Source: Nitrososphaerota archaeon | Lineage (GTDB): Archaea > Thermoproteota > Nitrososphaeria > Nitrososphaerales > JAHFOH01 | Length of the DNA stretch: 5,748 nucleotides | Reading direction: 5' to 3' | Assembly (NCBI GenBank): GCA_023266955.1 | Contig: JAHFOH010000065.1 | Coordinates: 1,539 to 7,286, forward strand | Shown here: piece by piece, positions 1-4,719 of the stretch | Layout: each line of letters opens with the position of its first letter | Numbering within the stretch: the first letter of the stretch is position 1 | Translations under genes and position numbers: made by a program | The notes under the pieces: generated by a model | Seen by the model: the letters and a program-made list of their open reading frames with translations, nothing else | Databases searched by the model: none | What the model was told of the DNA's origin: nothing

Positions 1-210
1 GCCGGTGAGGAAGCCCGACGCGACTATCAGCGCCACGCCAGCAAGGAGAGCAAGGACTCCTCCCACTACGGCAAGGATAGATATTGCAGTTACGCCTAGC
101 GGCCTTGCCTGAATTCTACCACAGTTTTGGCATATTTTTTCGCCAACTGGCAGGGAAGCGCCACAGAAGAGGCAGTAACGTACATCGCTGGAGCTGGTTA
201 TCGTTGTCAT
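1..210 (-). CDS. Zinc-ribbon membrane protein, N-terminal part (runs off left edge)
   Basis: Reading from the ATG at 210-208 gives 70 codons with no stop before the window edge, so the gene is partial. Residues 13-31 hold two CxxCG knuckles (C13, C16 and C27, C30), the layout of a small zinc-ribbon of the kind often found at the N-terminus of archaeal membrane proteins. A basic stretch (R32 to R36) is followed by a strongly hydrophobic segment at about residues 38-66, rich in Ala, Val, Leu and Gly, which should be the first transmembrane helix. The ribbon would then sit in the cytoplasm. The downstream domain is not visible, so I propose no function beyond a membrane-anchored zinc-ribbon. The start is supported by a TATA-like box about 20 bases upstream. 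It was found by hand translation and seems sound because the cysteine pattern, the membrane segment and the promoter agree. Confidence 0.8.
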   Translation of the reverse strand, partial: MTTITSSSDVRYCLFCGASLPVGEKICQNCGRIQARPLGVTAISILAVVGGVLALLAGVALIVASGFLTG

Positions 211-226
211 TTCAGAGCTATAAGCC

Positions 227-235
227 AATATATAG
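227..235 (-). promoter_or_regulatory. Archaeal TATA-like box for the zinc-ribbon gene
   Basis: The minus strand reads CTATATATT here, centred about 21 bases upstream of the ATG at 210. Archaeal transcription usually begins about 25 bases downstream of the box centre, so the mRNA would start at or next to the ATG, giving a leaderless or nearly leaderless transcript. The similar layout at two other gene starts in this window supports the call. Confidence 0.55.
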
Positions 236-266
236 CTACTACAACCTATGTGAGTAAACCATAGCT

Positions 267-350
267 TCATTCCGCGGGTTCTACTACAATGGTCTTGCCT
301 TTATCATGCATTTCATAAACGGACCCCACATCCTTCCCTTCTGAATTCAT
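267..350 (-). other. Possible 27-residue ORF or gene remnant, PRC-barrel-like
   Basis: On the minus strand an ATG at 350-348 opens 27 codons ending in TGA at 269-267. The peptide begins MNSEGKDVGSVYEM and ends VVEPAE. A small residue, Gly, Lys, Val-Gly and Val-Tyr followed by a short beta-rich tail resembles the start of PRC-barrel domains (the 'DGEKIGKV' type), but it is far shorter than the usual 70-80 residues. The frame stays open for nine more codons upstream without an ATG, so it may be the tail of a decayed gene rather than a true microprotein. No clear promoter or Shine-Dalgarno sequence precedes it. Chance is a serious alternative. Confidence 0.22.
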
Positions 351-477
351 GACTAGAGCCTTCTGCCGATCATCACCTTATCTTCACACTCTTAATTATG
401 ATTGAACTCACTAAGAAGAGTGGGGCAACATCTCGCCGAGATCCCGAGTTTAGCAGCGTAACCCGCCAATAGGATAC

Positions 478-530
478 CAGACTTCAAGAGTGAACCCGGG
501 GCGCTGCCGGTCGCGAGTTAAAATCTCGCC
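478..530 (+). repeat. Direct repeat, copy 1 (left of vapBC)
   Basis: This 53-base segment matches 1513-1565 at 48 of 53 positions without gaps. It begins CAGACTTCAAGAGTGAACC and ends with the 3' strand of a tRNA T stem. The five differences include one in the T-loop (A520 here, C in copy 2) and one in the anticodon-loop-like segment (C497 here, T in copy 2). Both copies have the same orientation and lie 1035 bases apart, on either side of the vapBC pair. The match extends about 18 bases upstream of the part that can be read as tRNA, so the unit is larger than a tRNA half. Confidence 0.85.
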
Positions 531-537
531 AGCCCCA
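496..537 (+). pseudogene. tRNA-Pro-like 3' fragment, degenerate copy
   Basis: The stretch fits tRNA positions 32-73: anticodon-loop-like CCGGGGC (496-502), 3' anticodon strand GCTGC (503-507), variable loop CGGTC (508-512), T stem GCGAG/CTCGC (513-517 and 525-529), T-loop TTAAAAT (518-524), acceptor strand (530-536) and discriminator A537. GGG at loop positions 34-36 would make it proline. Two near-invariant bases are lost: U33 is C, and C56 of the T-loop is A520. A tentative 5' half can be drawn upstream (GGGGC at 422-426 against GCCCC at 532-536, and GCAGC at 453-457 against GCTGC), but it lacks a normal D-loop and leaves a long insert, so I do not call a whole tRNA. Confidence 0.5.
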
Positions 538-571
538 GTTCAGCATCGTGTGTGTCGGCAACTGGACTACC

Positions 572-597
572 TAGAGGCAGCCCAGTTTTTGCCTCTA
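572..597 (-). terminator. Strong hairpin next to the vapC stop, possible terminator
   Basis: TAGAGGCA (572-579) and TGCCTCTA (590-597) form a perfect 8-bp stem with a 10-base loop, starting five bases beyond the vapC stop codon at 603-605. The position suggests a 3'-end structure for the vapBC mRNA. There is no U-run after the stem on the minus strand, as an archaeal or intrinsic terminator would normally have. It may instead stabilise or process the 3' end, or belong to the plus-strand repeat region. Confidence 0.35.
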
Positions 598-602
598 CGG
601 AC

Positions 603-1046
603 TCAAATCTTGTGCTGCTTTTCACCACCTACGCCTGAGAAAGGAGATATGTAAACCACCCTGACGTCTTTTACCTTACCCAACACACGATCCGTGGTAA
701 GGAGCACCTCGGCCCTATCATGCATTGTGGCTAATGCGAAACAGTCCGCTAGAGACAGATCTCTTCTCCTGACCTTCCAGAGCGCCGTATCTCTAGTGAT
801 AGCCTCGTCGGGTGCGATTATCCTGAGTCGGCTCTGCCTTACCTGCAGGTACCAAGTCTCTGCAGTTTCAATGCCTTTGCTTTGAGCTGTCTTGTAATAG
901 AACTCGGCGAGATTAACTTCAGAAACAAAACCCGTAGCCTTAAGAGACAATATTCTATCGAAATAGGGTTTAACATCGCTCTTCCCCGCATAGTACAATG
1001 CAAGTATTCCGGCATCGAGAAGATAGCTACGCGCGTTCAGACTCAA
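603..1046 (-). CDS. vapC: VapC-type PIN-domain ribonuclease toxin
   Basis: This 147-residue protein is a PIN domain over nearly its whole length, and VapC toxins are usually 125-150 residues. The four conserved acidic residues that bind the catalytic metal can be placed at D11 (in LLDAG), E48 (in NLAEFYY), D101 (in SLADCFALA) and D119 (in LLTTDR). Known VapC proteins cut RNA, often tRNA or rRNA, and are held inactive by a VapB partner; the target of this one cannot be read from the sequence. The start is TTG at 1046-1044, giving MSLNARSYLLDAG with the usual short lead before the first strand. No ATG or GTG in frame lies close to the PIN start. The gene overlaps the end of vapB by 20 bases, which implies coupled translation from one mRNA. 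The last ten residues (GGEKQHKI region) are beyond the fold and probably flexible. The toxin appears intact. Confidence 0.9.
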   Translation of the reverse strand: MSLNARSYLLDAGILALYYAGKSDVKPYFDRILSLKATGFVSEVNLAEFYYKTAQSKGIETAETWYLQVRQSRLRIIAPDEAITRDTALWKVRRRDLSLADCFALATMHDRAEVLLTTDRVLGKVKDVRVVYISPFSGVGGEKQHKI

Positions 1047-1260
1047 CTTCTCTTCTTCTGTTCCTGGAAATCTCTGCCGCTATCTCAGCTGTATCCTTTC
1101 CCCCCGATCCAAATGCGTCCTCAAATGTGACAGCAGGCTCAAGAATGATCCTTCCTTCACTCTCACGAATTATCACTGCTCTGGGGCGTCCCAGCTTCCT
1201 TCTAATCTCCGCCGGAATAACAACCTGTCCCTTGGAGGACACACGAGCTAGCTTCTGCAT
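1027..1260 (-). CDS. vapB: VapB-type AbrB/MazE-fold antitoxin
   Basis: The 77-residue protein starts at ATG 1260-1258. Residues 1-45 are a SpoVT/AbrB swapped-hairpin DNA-binding domain, shown by the typical run SSKGQVVIPAEIRRKLG at 8-24 followed by paired strands ending ILEP. Residues 46-77 are charged and acidic (FEDAF, then DTAEIAAEISRNRRREVE), as expected of the disordered tail that wraps around the PIN toxin. The frame is open upstream to 1326, but those 22 residues (Cys-rich, IRCVIPYILCF) are not part of the AbrB fold and cover the TATA-like box, so I reject the longer form. As in other VapBC systems, the antitoxin should bind its own promoter and repress the operon, more tightly when in complex with VapC. 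It overlaps vapC by 20 bases and is transcribed first, so antitoxin is made before toxin. Confidence 0.9.
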   Translation of the reverse strand: MQKLARVSSKGQVVIPAEIRRKLGRPRAVIIRESEGRIILEPAVTFEDAFGSGGKDTAEIAAEISRNRRREVESERA

Positions 1261-1285
1261 GTATGTATCAGAACGAGTAAAGCAC

Positions 1286-1296
1286 AATATATAAGG
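1286..1296 (-). promoter_or_regulatory. TATA-like box of the vapBC operon
   Basis: The minus strand reads CCTTATATATT, centred about 30 bases upstream of the vapB ATG at 1260. Transcription would start around 1263-1267, leaving only a few untranslated bases. No Shine-Dalgarno sequence lies before the ATG, which fits a near-leaderless mRNA. The AbrB-type antitoxin probably binds in or near this stretch. Confidence 0.65.
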
Positions 1297-1310
1297 TATT
1301 ACGCAGCGAA

Positions 1311-1337
1311 TCGTTTTACATTCCAATTTCGTTTTAC
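1311..1337. repeat. Short direct repeat TCGTTTTAC upstream of the vapBC promoter
   Basis: TCGTTTTAC occurs at 1311-1319 and again at 1329-1337, start to start 18 bases apart. Both lie just upstream of the TATA-like box on the vapB side. Spacing of under two helical turns puts the two sites on roughly similar faces, as for a dimeric regulator, but no function is known and a nine-base repeat could be chance. Confidence 0.45.
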
Positions 1338-1512
1338 GCCCTTAAGTCTGACGAGTCCGAAATATCAGAGATGAGTTGCGAGTCCAAGGCACCCGGAGGA
1401 GAGCCCTTCCTGCATCAGTTCGGTTCGAGATGCTTGGATCCCAACAGATTCGAAAATTGGGCCTGAGGGTAACCGTTCAAAGCGATTCACTATCTACGAG
1501 GCTAAAAATAGA

Positions 1513-1565
1513 CAGACTTCATGAATGAACCTGGGGCGCTGGCGGTCGCGAGTTCAAATCTCGCC
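1513..1565 (+). repeat. Direct repeat, copy 2 (right of vapBC)
   Basis: This is the partner of 478-530, with 48 of 53 bases identical in the same orientation. It begins CAGACTTCATGAATGAACC and runs into an intact tRNA T arm. Similarity fades on both sides: upstream only a loose AATAG is shared, and downstream the acceptor-like bases differ (CGGACCA here, CAGCCCC in copy 1). That difference suggests either independent decay of the ends or origin from two different tRNA genes. Confidence 0.85.
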
Positions 1566-1572
1566 GGACCAA
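1531..1572 (+). pseudogene. tRNA-Pro-like 3' half, without a convincing 5' half
   Basis: Read as tRNA positions 32-73, it has anticodon loop CTGGGGC with U33 and GGG at 34-36 (proline), 3' anticodon strand GCTGG, variable loop CGGTC, T stem GCGAG/CTCGC (1548-1552 and 1560-1564), the canonical T-loop TTCAAAT (1553-1559), acceptor strand CGGACCA (1565-1571) and discriminator A1572. All the conserved 3'-half bases are present. Upstream there is no TGGTCCG acceptor strand, no CCAGC anticodon strand and no D arm, so an ordinary tRNA is excluded within the window. It could be an integration-site remnant, a decayed gene, or the 3' half of a split tRNA. Confidence 0.6.
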
Positions 1573-1578
1573 AGTCCT

Positions 1579-2673
1579 CTAGTCTTCGCGCCATTTGAAG
1601 AATCTCGCTGCCATCGAGAAGACTACGACCGAAAGAACAAGGAGTACGGCAAGGTCGAGAAGCGCCTGTCCATAGTTGCCATAAATCATCACGTTGTTCA
1701 ATCCGTCTATGACATAGAAGAGTGGAAGAACGTGGGCAATGGTCTGAAGGTACGTCGGCATCGTGCTCACAGGAAAGAAGGTACCGGATAAGAACATCAT
1801 GGGAAACGTTACGAGGTTACCCACTACTGCAGCAGACTCCACGCTCTTCGAGACTGTACCCACCAGCATCCCGAGCGACACAAAAAGGAGAGGCCCAATT
1901 ATGAGGAAGGGGGTTATCCCCAGTGATAGAGTGATCTGTGCACCGAAGGCAAACACACCGACTAAGACCATCAGCAGGAAAGAGATACCAGTTAGCACTA
2001 CATACCAAAGCACCTTGGCTGCCAACCATTCGGTCTTGGTGAGAGGGGTAAGCGAAAGTTGTTTGAATATGTTGTCTCTCTTATATTGCGAGCTAATGTT
2101 CACGAGTGCGAACATCGGGCTTGTCAGTATAGAGAATCCTATGAGTCCGGGCACTAGGAAATCGACGTATTTGTAAGATTGAGACTTGATTGATAATTGA
2201 TGCACCCCAACAATCGGGGATCCGCCTGCGCGCTTCAAATTGAATGCGCTAACCACACCCCTGGTTATCCCCGAGACGATTGCACTAGAGGTTGAAGCTG
2301 GGTTTCCATAGACCGTTACGTTAACAGTTCTACCCGAAACGAAATCAGATGAGAACTCACCGGGAATCACAACCCCATCTGATGAAGAATGCGACAGAAG
2401 GTACTGAGAGAAGTTTTGAGAACTGTCGACTGGAATGAGTCTTATCGTGCTAGTGCTGTTCAATGCAGTGATGAAAGCGTTACTAATCTGGTTTGATCCG
2501 TCCTGATTCTGGATGTAGACTGTTATCGGTCCCGAATTTCCTCCGGAGAAGATCGCGCCAAACAGCAAGATTAGGATAACTGGGAAGATTAGCGCAAAGA
2601 AGACTCCGATCCTGCTGCGTATGTATCCCCGACCAAATATTGAGAGATCGGCTGCCAATCTCTTGAAATTCAA
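1579..2673 (-). CDS. ABC-2 type exporter permease
   Basis: The 364-residue membrane protein has the layout of ABC-2 (type V fold) permeases. A short amphipathic N-terminus precedes the first helix at about 22-42. An extracytoplasmic domain of roughly 125 residues (45-168), rich in Ser, Thr and Asn, follows. Five further hydrophobic segments lie near 170-194, 220-244, 252-274, 283-300 and 335-357. Recognisable family motifs are FLVPGLIGF (172-180), the coupling-helix stretch KRDNIFKQLSLTPLTKTEW (198-216), GTVSKSVESA (272-281) and FLSGTFFPVSTMP (294-306). It would form the transmembrane path for the ATPase encoded just upstream, probably as a dimer. Related systems export drugs, lipids, polysaccharides or peptides; the substrate here cannot be told. 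The start is TTG at 2673-2671, backed by AGGAGAGG nine bases upstream. Only 24 bases separate it from the ATPase stop, so the two are one operon. Confidence 0.9.
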   Translation of the reverse strand: MNFKRLAADLSIFGRGYIRSRIGVFFALIFPVILILLFGAIFSGGNSGPITVYIQNQDGSNQISNAFITALNSTSTIRLIPVDSSQNFSQYLLSHSSSDGVVIPGEFSSDFVSGRTVNVTVYGNPASTSSAIVSGITRGVVSAFNLKRAGGSPIVGVHQLSIKSQSYKYVDFLVPGLIGFSILTSPMFALVNISSQYKRDNIFKQLSLTPLTKTEWLAAKVLWYVVLTGISFLLMVLVGVFAFGAQITLSLGITPFLIIGPLLFVSLGMLVGTVSKSVESAAVVGNLVTFPMMFLSGTFFPVSTMPTYLQTIAHVLPLFYVIDGLNNVMIYGNYGQALLDLAVLLVLSVVVFSMAARFFKWRED

Positions 2674-2682
2674 GAGCCCTGT

Positions 2683-2690
2683 CCTCTCCT
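2683..2690 (-). promoter_or_regulatory. Shine-Dalgarno sequence of the ABC permease
   Basis: The minus strand reads AGGAGAGG, with nine bases between it and the TTG at 2673. It decides the start of the permease, which would otherwise be doubtful because TTG is rare. It also contrasts with the first gene of the operon, which appears to lack a leader. Confidence 0.65.
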
Positions 2691-2697
2691 GTCTATT

Positions 2698-3621
2698 CTA
2701 TGCAACCTCTGCTCGCTCTTCAATTGGTTCCCCAACAAGCCTCACGAAGATATCTTCCAAGCTGTCTCGTTGGGTACGCAAATCAGTCCATTCCAAACCT
2801 GACTGCTCGATTGAGGCAAGGGCTATCAGCACGTCATGCTTTTGTTGTACCAAGATGGTAATGAGTCCATTCCCGTCGAATCGGACTTCAAGCTTAGTGT
2901 TTTCCCTGAGATAATCGACGAGCGTCTGATTTCCGCGCACCAGCAGCCTCTCGCCTGAAGAATACTTGGCAATTATCTCCTGTGGAGTGCCCAAAGTGAT
3001 TATCTTTCCTTTGTTCATAATAGCTACCCGGTCCGCTAGCTCCTCTGCCTCCTCGAGGTAATGGGTTGTTAGAAGAACGCATCTCCCCTCCTTCTTCAAG
3101 TTCCTAATTATGTCCCAGACAGCACGGCGTGCCTGAGGGTCTAAACCAGTCGTAGGCTCGTCCAGAAACACTAGCTCTGGATCATTAACGAGTGAGAGGG
3201 CAAGTCCAACCTTCTGTTTCTGTCCCCCCGAAAGTTTCGTGAAATACGTGTTAGCAGAATCTTCGAGTATGACTTTGCGAAGAATCCCGTCGACATCTAC
3301 CTTGACTCCGAAGAGGTCGGCGTAGTACTTTATGGCCTCCCTGGGAGTCGGATACTCGAAGAACCTGAACCCTTGCGGCATCACTCCTATCTTCTTGTGA
3401 AGTTCGTATCCATTTTTCCACGGGTCAAATCCCAACACCTTCACGTCTCCGCTATCTCGTTCTCTTAGACCCTCCAAGATCTCGATCGTAGTGGTTTTCC
3501 CCGCTCCATTCGGCCCCAAAACCGAGAAAACTTCACCCTCGTTCACTGTGAATGATATACCATCTACTGCCTGCAAGTCTCCATATGCCTTCTTAACTGA
3601 TGAGACTTCGATGGTTGACAA
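2698..3621 (-). CDS. ABC exporter ATP-binding subunit
   Basis: This 307-residue protein is a complete ABC nucleotide-binding domain of the ABC-2 exporter (CcmA/NatA-like) class. Visible motifs in order are Walker A GPNGAGKTT (36-44), the Q-loop glutamine Q83 in MPQGF, signature LSGGQ (130-134), Walker B LVFLDEP (150-156) with catalytic E155, D-loop GLDP (159-162) and switch histidine H187 in TTHYLEEAEELADR. Residues of about 222-300 form the C-terminal extension common in this class (DUF4162-like, ending SLEDIFVRLVG). It hydrolyses ATP to drive export through the permease encoded next. The start is TTG at 3621-3619, giving MSTIEVSSVKKAYG with the usual spacing to Walker A. A TATA-like box about 26 bases upstream puts the mRNA start at or next to this TTG, so the transcript is probably leaderless. 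All catalytic residues are intact. Confidence 0.95.
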   Translation of the reverse strand: MSTIEVSSVKKAYGDLQAVDGISFTVNEGEVFSVLGPNGAGKTTTIEILEGLRERDSGDVKVLGFDPWKNGYELHKKIGVMPQGFRFFEYPTPREAIKYYADLFGVKVDVDGILRKVILEDSANTYFTKLSGGQKQKVGLALSLVNDPELVFLDEPTTGLDPQARRAVWDIIRNLKKEGRCVLLTTHYLEEAEELADRVAIMNKGKIITLGTPQEIIAKYSSGERLLVRGNQTLVDYLRENTKLEVRFDGNGLITILVQQKHDVLIALASIEQSGLEWTDLRTQRDSLEDIFVRLVGEPIEERAEVA

Positions 3622-3643
3622 ATAGCCGATTCCTGATTGTACA

Positions 3644-3651
3644 CTTTATAT
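3644..3651 (-). promoter_or_regulatory. TATA-like box of the ABC exporter operon
   Basis: The minus strand reads ATATAAAG, centred about 26 bases before the TTG start of the ATPase gene. This distance equals the usual archaeal gap from box to transcription start, so transcription should begin at or within a few bases of the start codon. No repressor site is evident nearby. Confidence 0.65.
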
Positions 3652-3690
3652 CGGTTGTTTGTCTGTCTAATTCTGGATGGATCGTTCTCC

Positions 3691-3764
3691 AAAATAAGGT
3701 AACTGAAGAGGCCTCTCTAGAGGGGGCTGCAACCTAACCTGAACTCGAGTCGAATCGCAGTTAC
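3691..3764 (-). terminator. Possible terminator of the nfeD-stomatin operon
   Basis: Downstream of the stomatin stop, the minus strand carries GTAACTG (3764-3758) and its inverted partner CAGTTAC (3705-3699), followed at once by CTTATTTT (3698-3691). The intervening 52 bases hold a smaller stem around CCTC-TAGA-GAGG (about 3712-3723). A U-rich run just after a stem fits an archaeal terminator, but the loop is long and the stem only seven pairs, so the U-run may be the main signal. Confidence 0.35.
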
Positions 3765-3789
3765 TGCTTCTCTAATGAGCCGTACGAGG

Positions 3790-4719
3790 CTACTTCTTTT
3801 CCTCGCTTTCTGACGAACTTCCCTTTATCCACGACTGTACCTTAGATAAGAGGCCTGTGAACTCCATTGGAAAGATGAACTTGGTGGAGGGACTTGCTCC
3901 GAGAGCCTTCATGGCCTCCAAGTATTGAATCGCCATGGTCTTTTCATCCACCCCCTTGGCTGCGCCATAGATCGTGCTTAGAGCCTGTGAATAGCCTTCA
4001 GCTCTAAGAATAGCTGCCTGCCGCTCTCCTTCGGCTCTGAGGATATTTGACTGTTTATCACCCTCTGCGACGAGAATAGTTGACTCTCTCTTACCATCGG
4101 CCTCAAGAACCATAGCTCTTCTGCTGCGTTCCGCTGACATCTGCCTCGTCATCGACTCCAGCACGTCTCTAGGAGGCAGGATTTCCCGAATCTCCACGCT
4201 CGTCACCTTGACTCCCCAGCGTTCAGTAACCTCATCCAGCTTCGATCGCAAGATATTGTTGATCTGCTCCCTCCTAGCCAAGAGCTCATCGAGTGGAATG
4301 TCACCAACTACGGCTCTAAGGGTTGTCGTGGCGATGCCTACCGAAGCCCCGGTGAAGTTCTGGACTTGCACTACACTCTGACCTGCATCATATACCTTAT
4401 AGTAAATGAGAAAGTCGATATCCGTAGGAGCATTGTCTTTTGTGATACATGTTTGACGTGAGACTTCTAGGAACCGCTCTCGCAGATCGACTTTGAAAAG
4501 GCGGTTAATGATGGGAGCAACTATAATGACGCCCGGCCCCTTTGCTCCAACGAAACGGCCCAGCCTGAAGACCACAACTCTCTCGTACTCCCGAATTATC
4601 TTTATGGCGGAAGCGAGGAGGGCTAACACGATAATGGCTAATATCGCGTAGCCAATGAGTTGCGTAATGTCCGCAAACGGTATCTGGATGACGGATTGGG
4701 AGACGTTCAAACCACTCAC
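3790..4719 (-). CDS. Stomatin/prohibitin (SPFH) family membrane protein
   Basis: The 309-residue protein has an N-terminal transmembrane or hairpin helix at about 19-40, then an SPFH domain (about 41-195) starting IIREYERVVVFRLGRF, with the family stretch GPGVIIVAPIINRLFKVDLRE split between 61 and 81. A charged coiled coil (about 195-245) contains spaced repeats of AEG (218-220, 229-231, 240-242). The C-terminus has a hydrophobic patch KFIFPMEFTGLL (280-291) and a polar tail. SPFH proteins oligomerise on membranes and organise membrane-bound proteases and channels. In Pyrococcus the partner NfeD protease cleaves the stomatin in its C-terminal hydrophobic region, which this patch resembles. 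The GTG start at 4719 overlaps the nfeD stop in GTGA, so translation is probably coupled. A TTG three codons on (4710-4708) has better spacing to the purine-rich GAAGAGGG and is a possible alternative start. Confidence 0.93.
   Translation of the reverse strand: MSGLNVSQSVIQIPFADITQLIGYAILAIIVLALLASAIKIIREYERVVVFRLGRFVGAKGPGVIIVAPIINRLFKVDLRERFLEVSRQTCITKDNAPTDIDFLIYYKVYDAGQSVVQVQNFTGASVGIATTTLRAVVGDIPLDELLARREQINNILRSKLDEVTERWGVKVTSVEIREILPPRDVLESMTRQMSAERSRRAMVLEADGKRESTILVAEGDKQSNILRAEGERQAAILRAEGYSQALSTIYGAAKGVDEKTMAIQYLEAMKALGASPSTKFIFPMEFTGLLSKVQSWIKGSSSESEEKK

Larger units (their letters stand above)
211..602. other. 392-base gap between the zinc-ribbon gene and vapC
   Basis: No gene of normal size is present on either strand. 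The gap holds, in order, the TATA-like box of the zinc-ribbon gene, a possible 27-codon minus-strand ORF (267-350), an AT-rich stretch CTTAATTATG (391-400), the first tRNA-Pro-like direct repeat (478-530), and two stem-forming segments next to the vapC stop codon. The inverted pair CCAGTT (535-540) and AACTGG (560-565) could form a weak stem. AACTGG could instead pair with CCAGTT at 582-587, which lies partly in the loop of the strong 572-597 hairpin. Confidence 0.6.
1261..1578. other. 318-base gap between vapB and the ABC permease
   Basis: After the vapB promoter and the TCGTTTTAC repeats, the stretch 1338-1510 holds no gene I can support. It contains two small potential hairpins: GCATC (1412-1416) with GATGC (1429-1433), and CCCAA (1440-1444) with TTGGG (1457-1461). 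A 31-codon plus-strand ORF (1371-1466) shows no recognisable motif. The gap ends with the second tRNA-Pro-like direct repeat, whose tRNA-like 3' end stops seven bases before the permease stop codon. No terminator with a T-run is visible for the ABC operon, so its mRNA may run antisense through the repeat. Confidence 0.6.

Noticed and set aside
1180..1195. CTGGGGCGTCCCAGC, resembling the tRNA-Pro anticodon arm
   Set aside because: It is part of the vapB coding sequence (Leu-Gly-Arg-Pro-Arg codons) and no T arm follows it.
1261..1326. Longer vapB form starting at 1326
   Set aside because: The additional 22 residues are not part of the AbrB fold and would place the coding region over the TATA-like box; ATG at 1260 gives the standard family N-terminus.
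1412..1461. Two small hairpins in the gap upstream of copy 2
   Set aside because: Stems of five pairs with 12-base loops are expected by chance in a stretch of this size, and neither has a T-run or conserved RNA motif.
1458..1464. TGGGCCT as the 5' acceptor strand of the second tRNA-like copy
   Set aside because: It matches five of seven acceptor positions, but no D arm or anticodon 5' strand lies between, and no such sequence aligns with the first copy, so chance pairing is more likely.
1371..1466. 31-codon plus-strand ORF between vapB and the permease
   Set aside because: No recognisable motif, no promoter or Shine-Dalgarno sequence, and a length expected by chance.
1525..1791. 88-codon plus-strand ORF starting in the tRNA-like repeat
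   Set aside because: Its first part is just a translation of the tRNA T arm (the familiar SRVQISP peptide), and the rest is antisense to the well-supported ABC permease.
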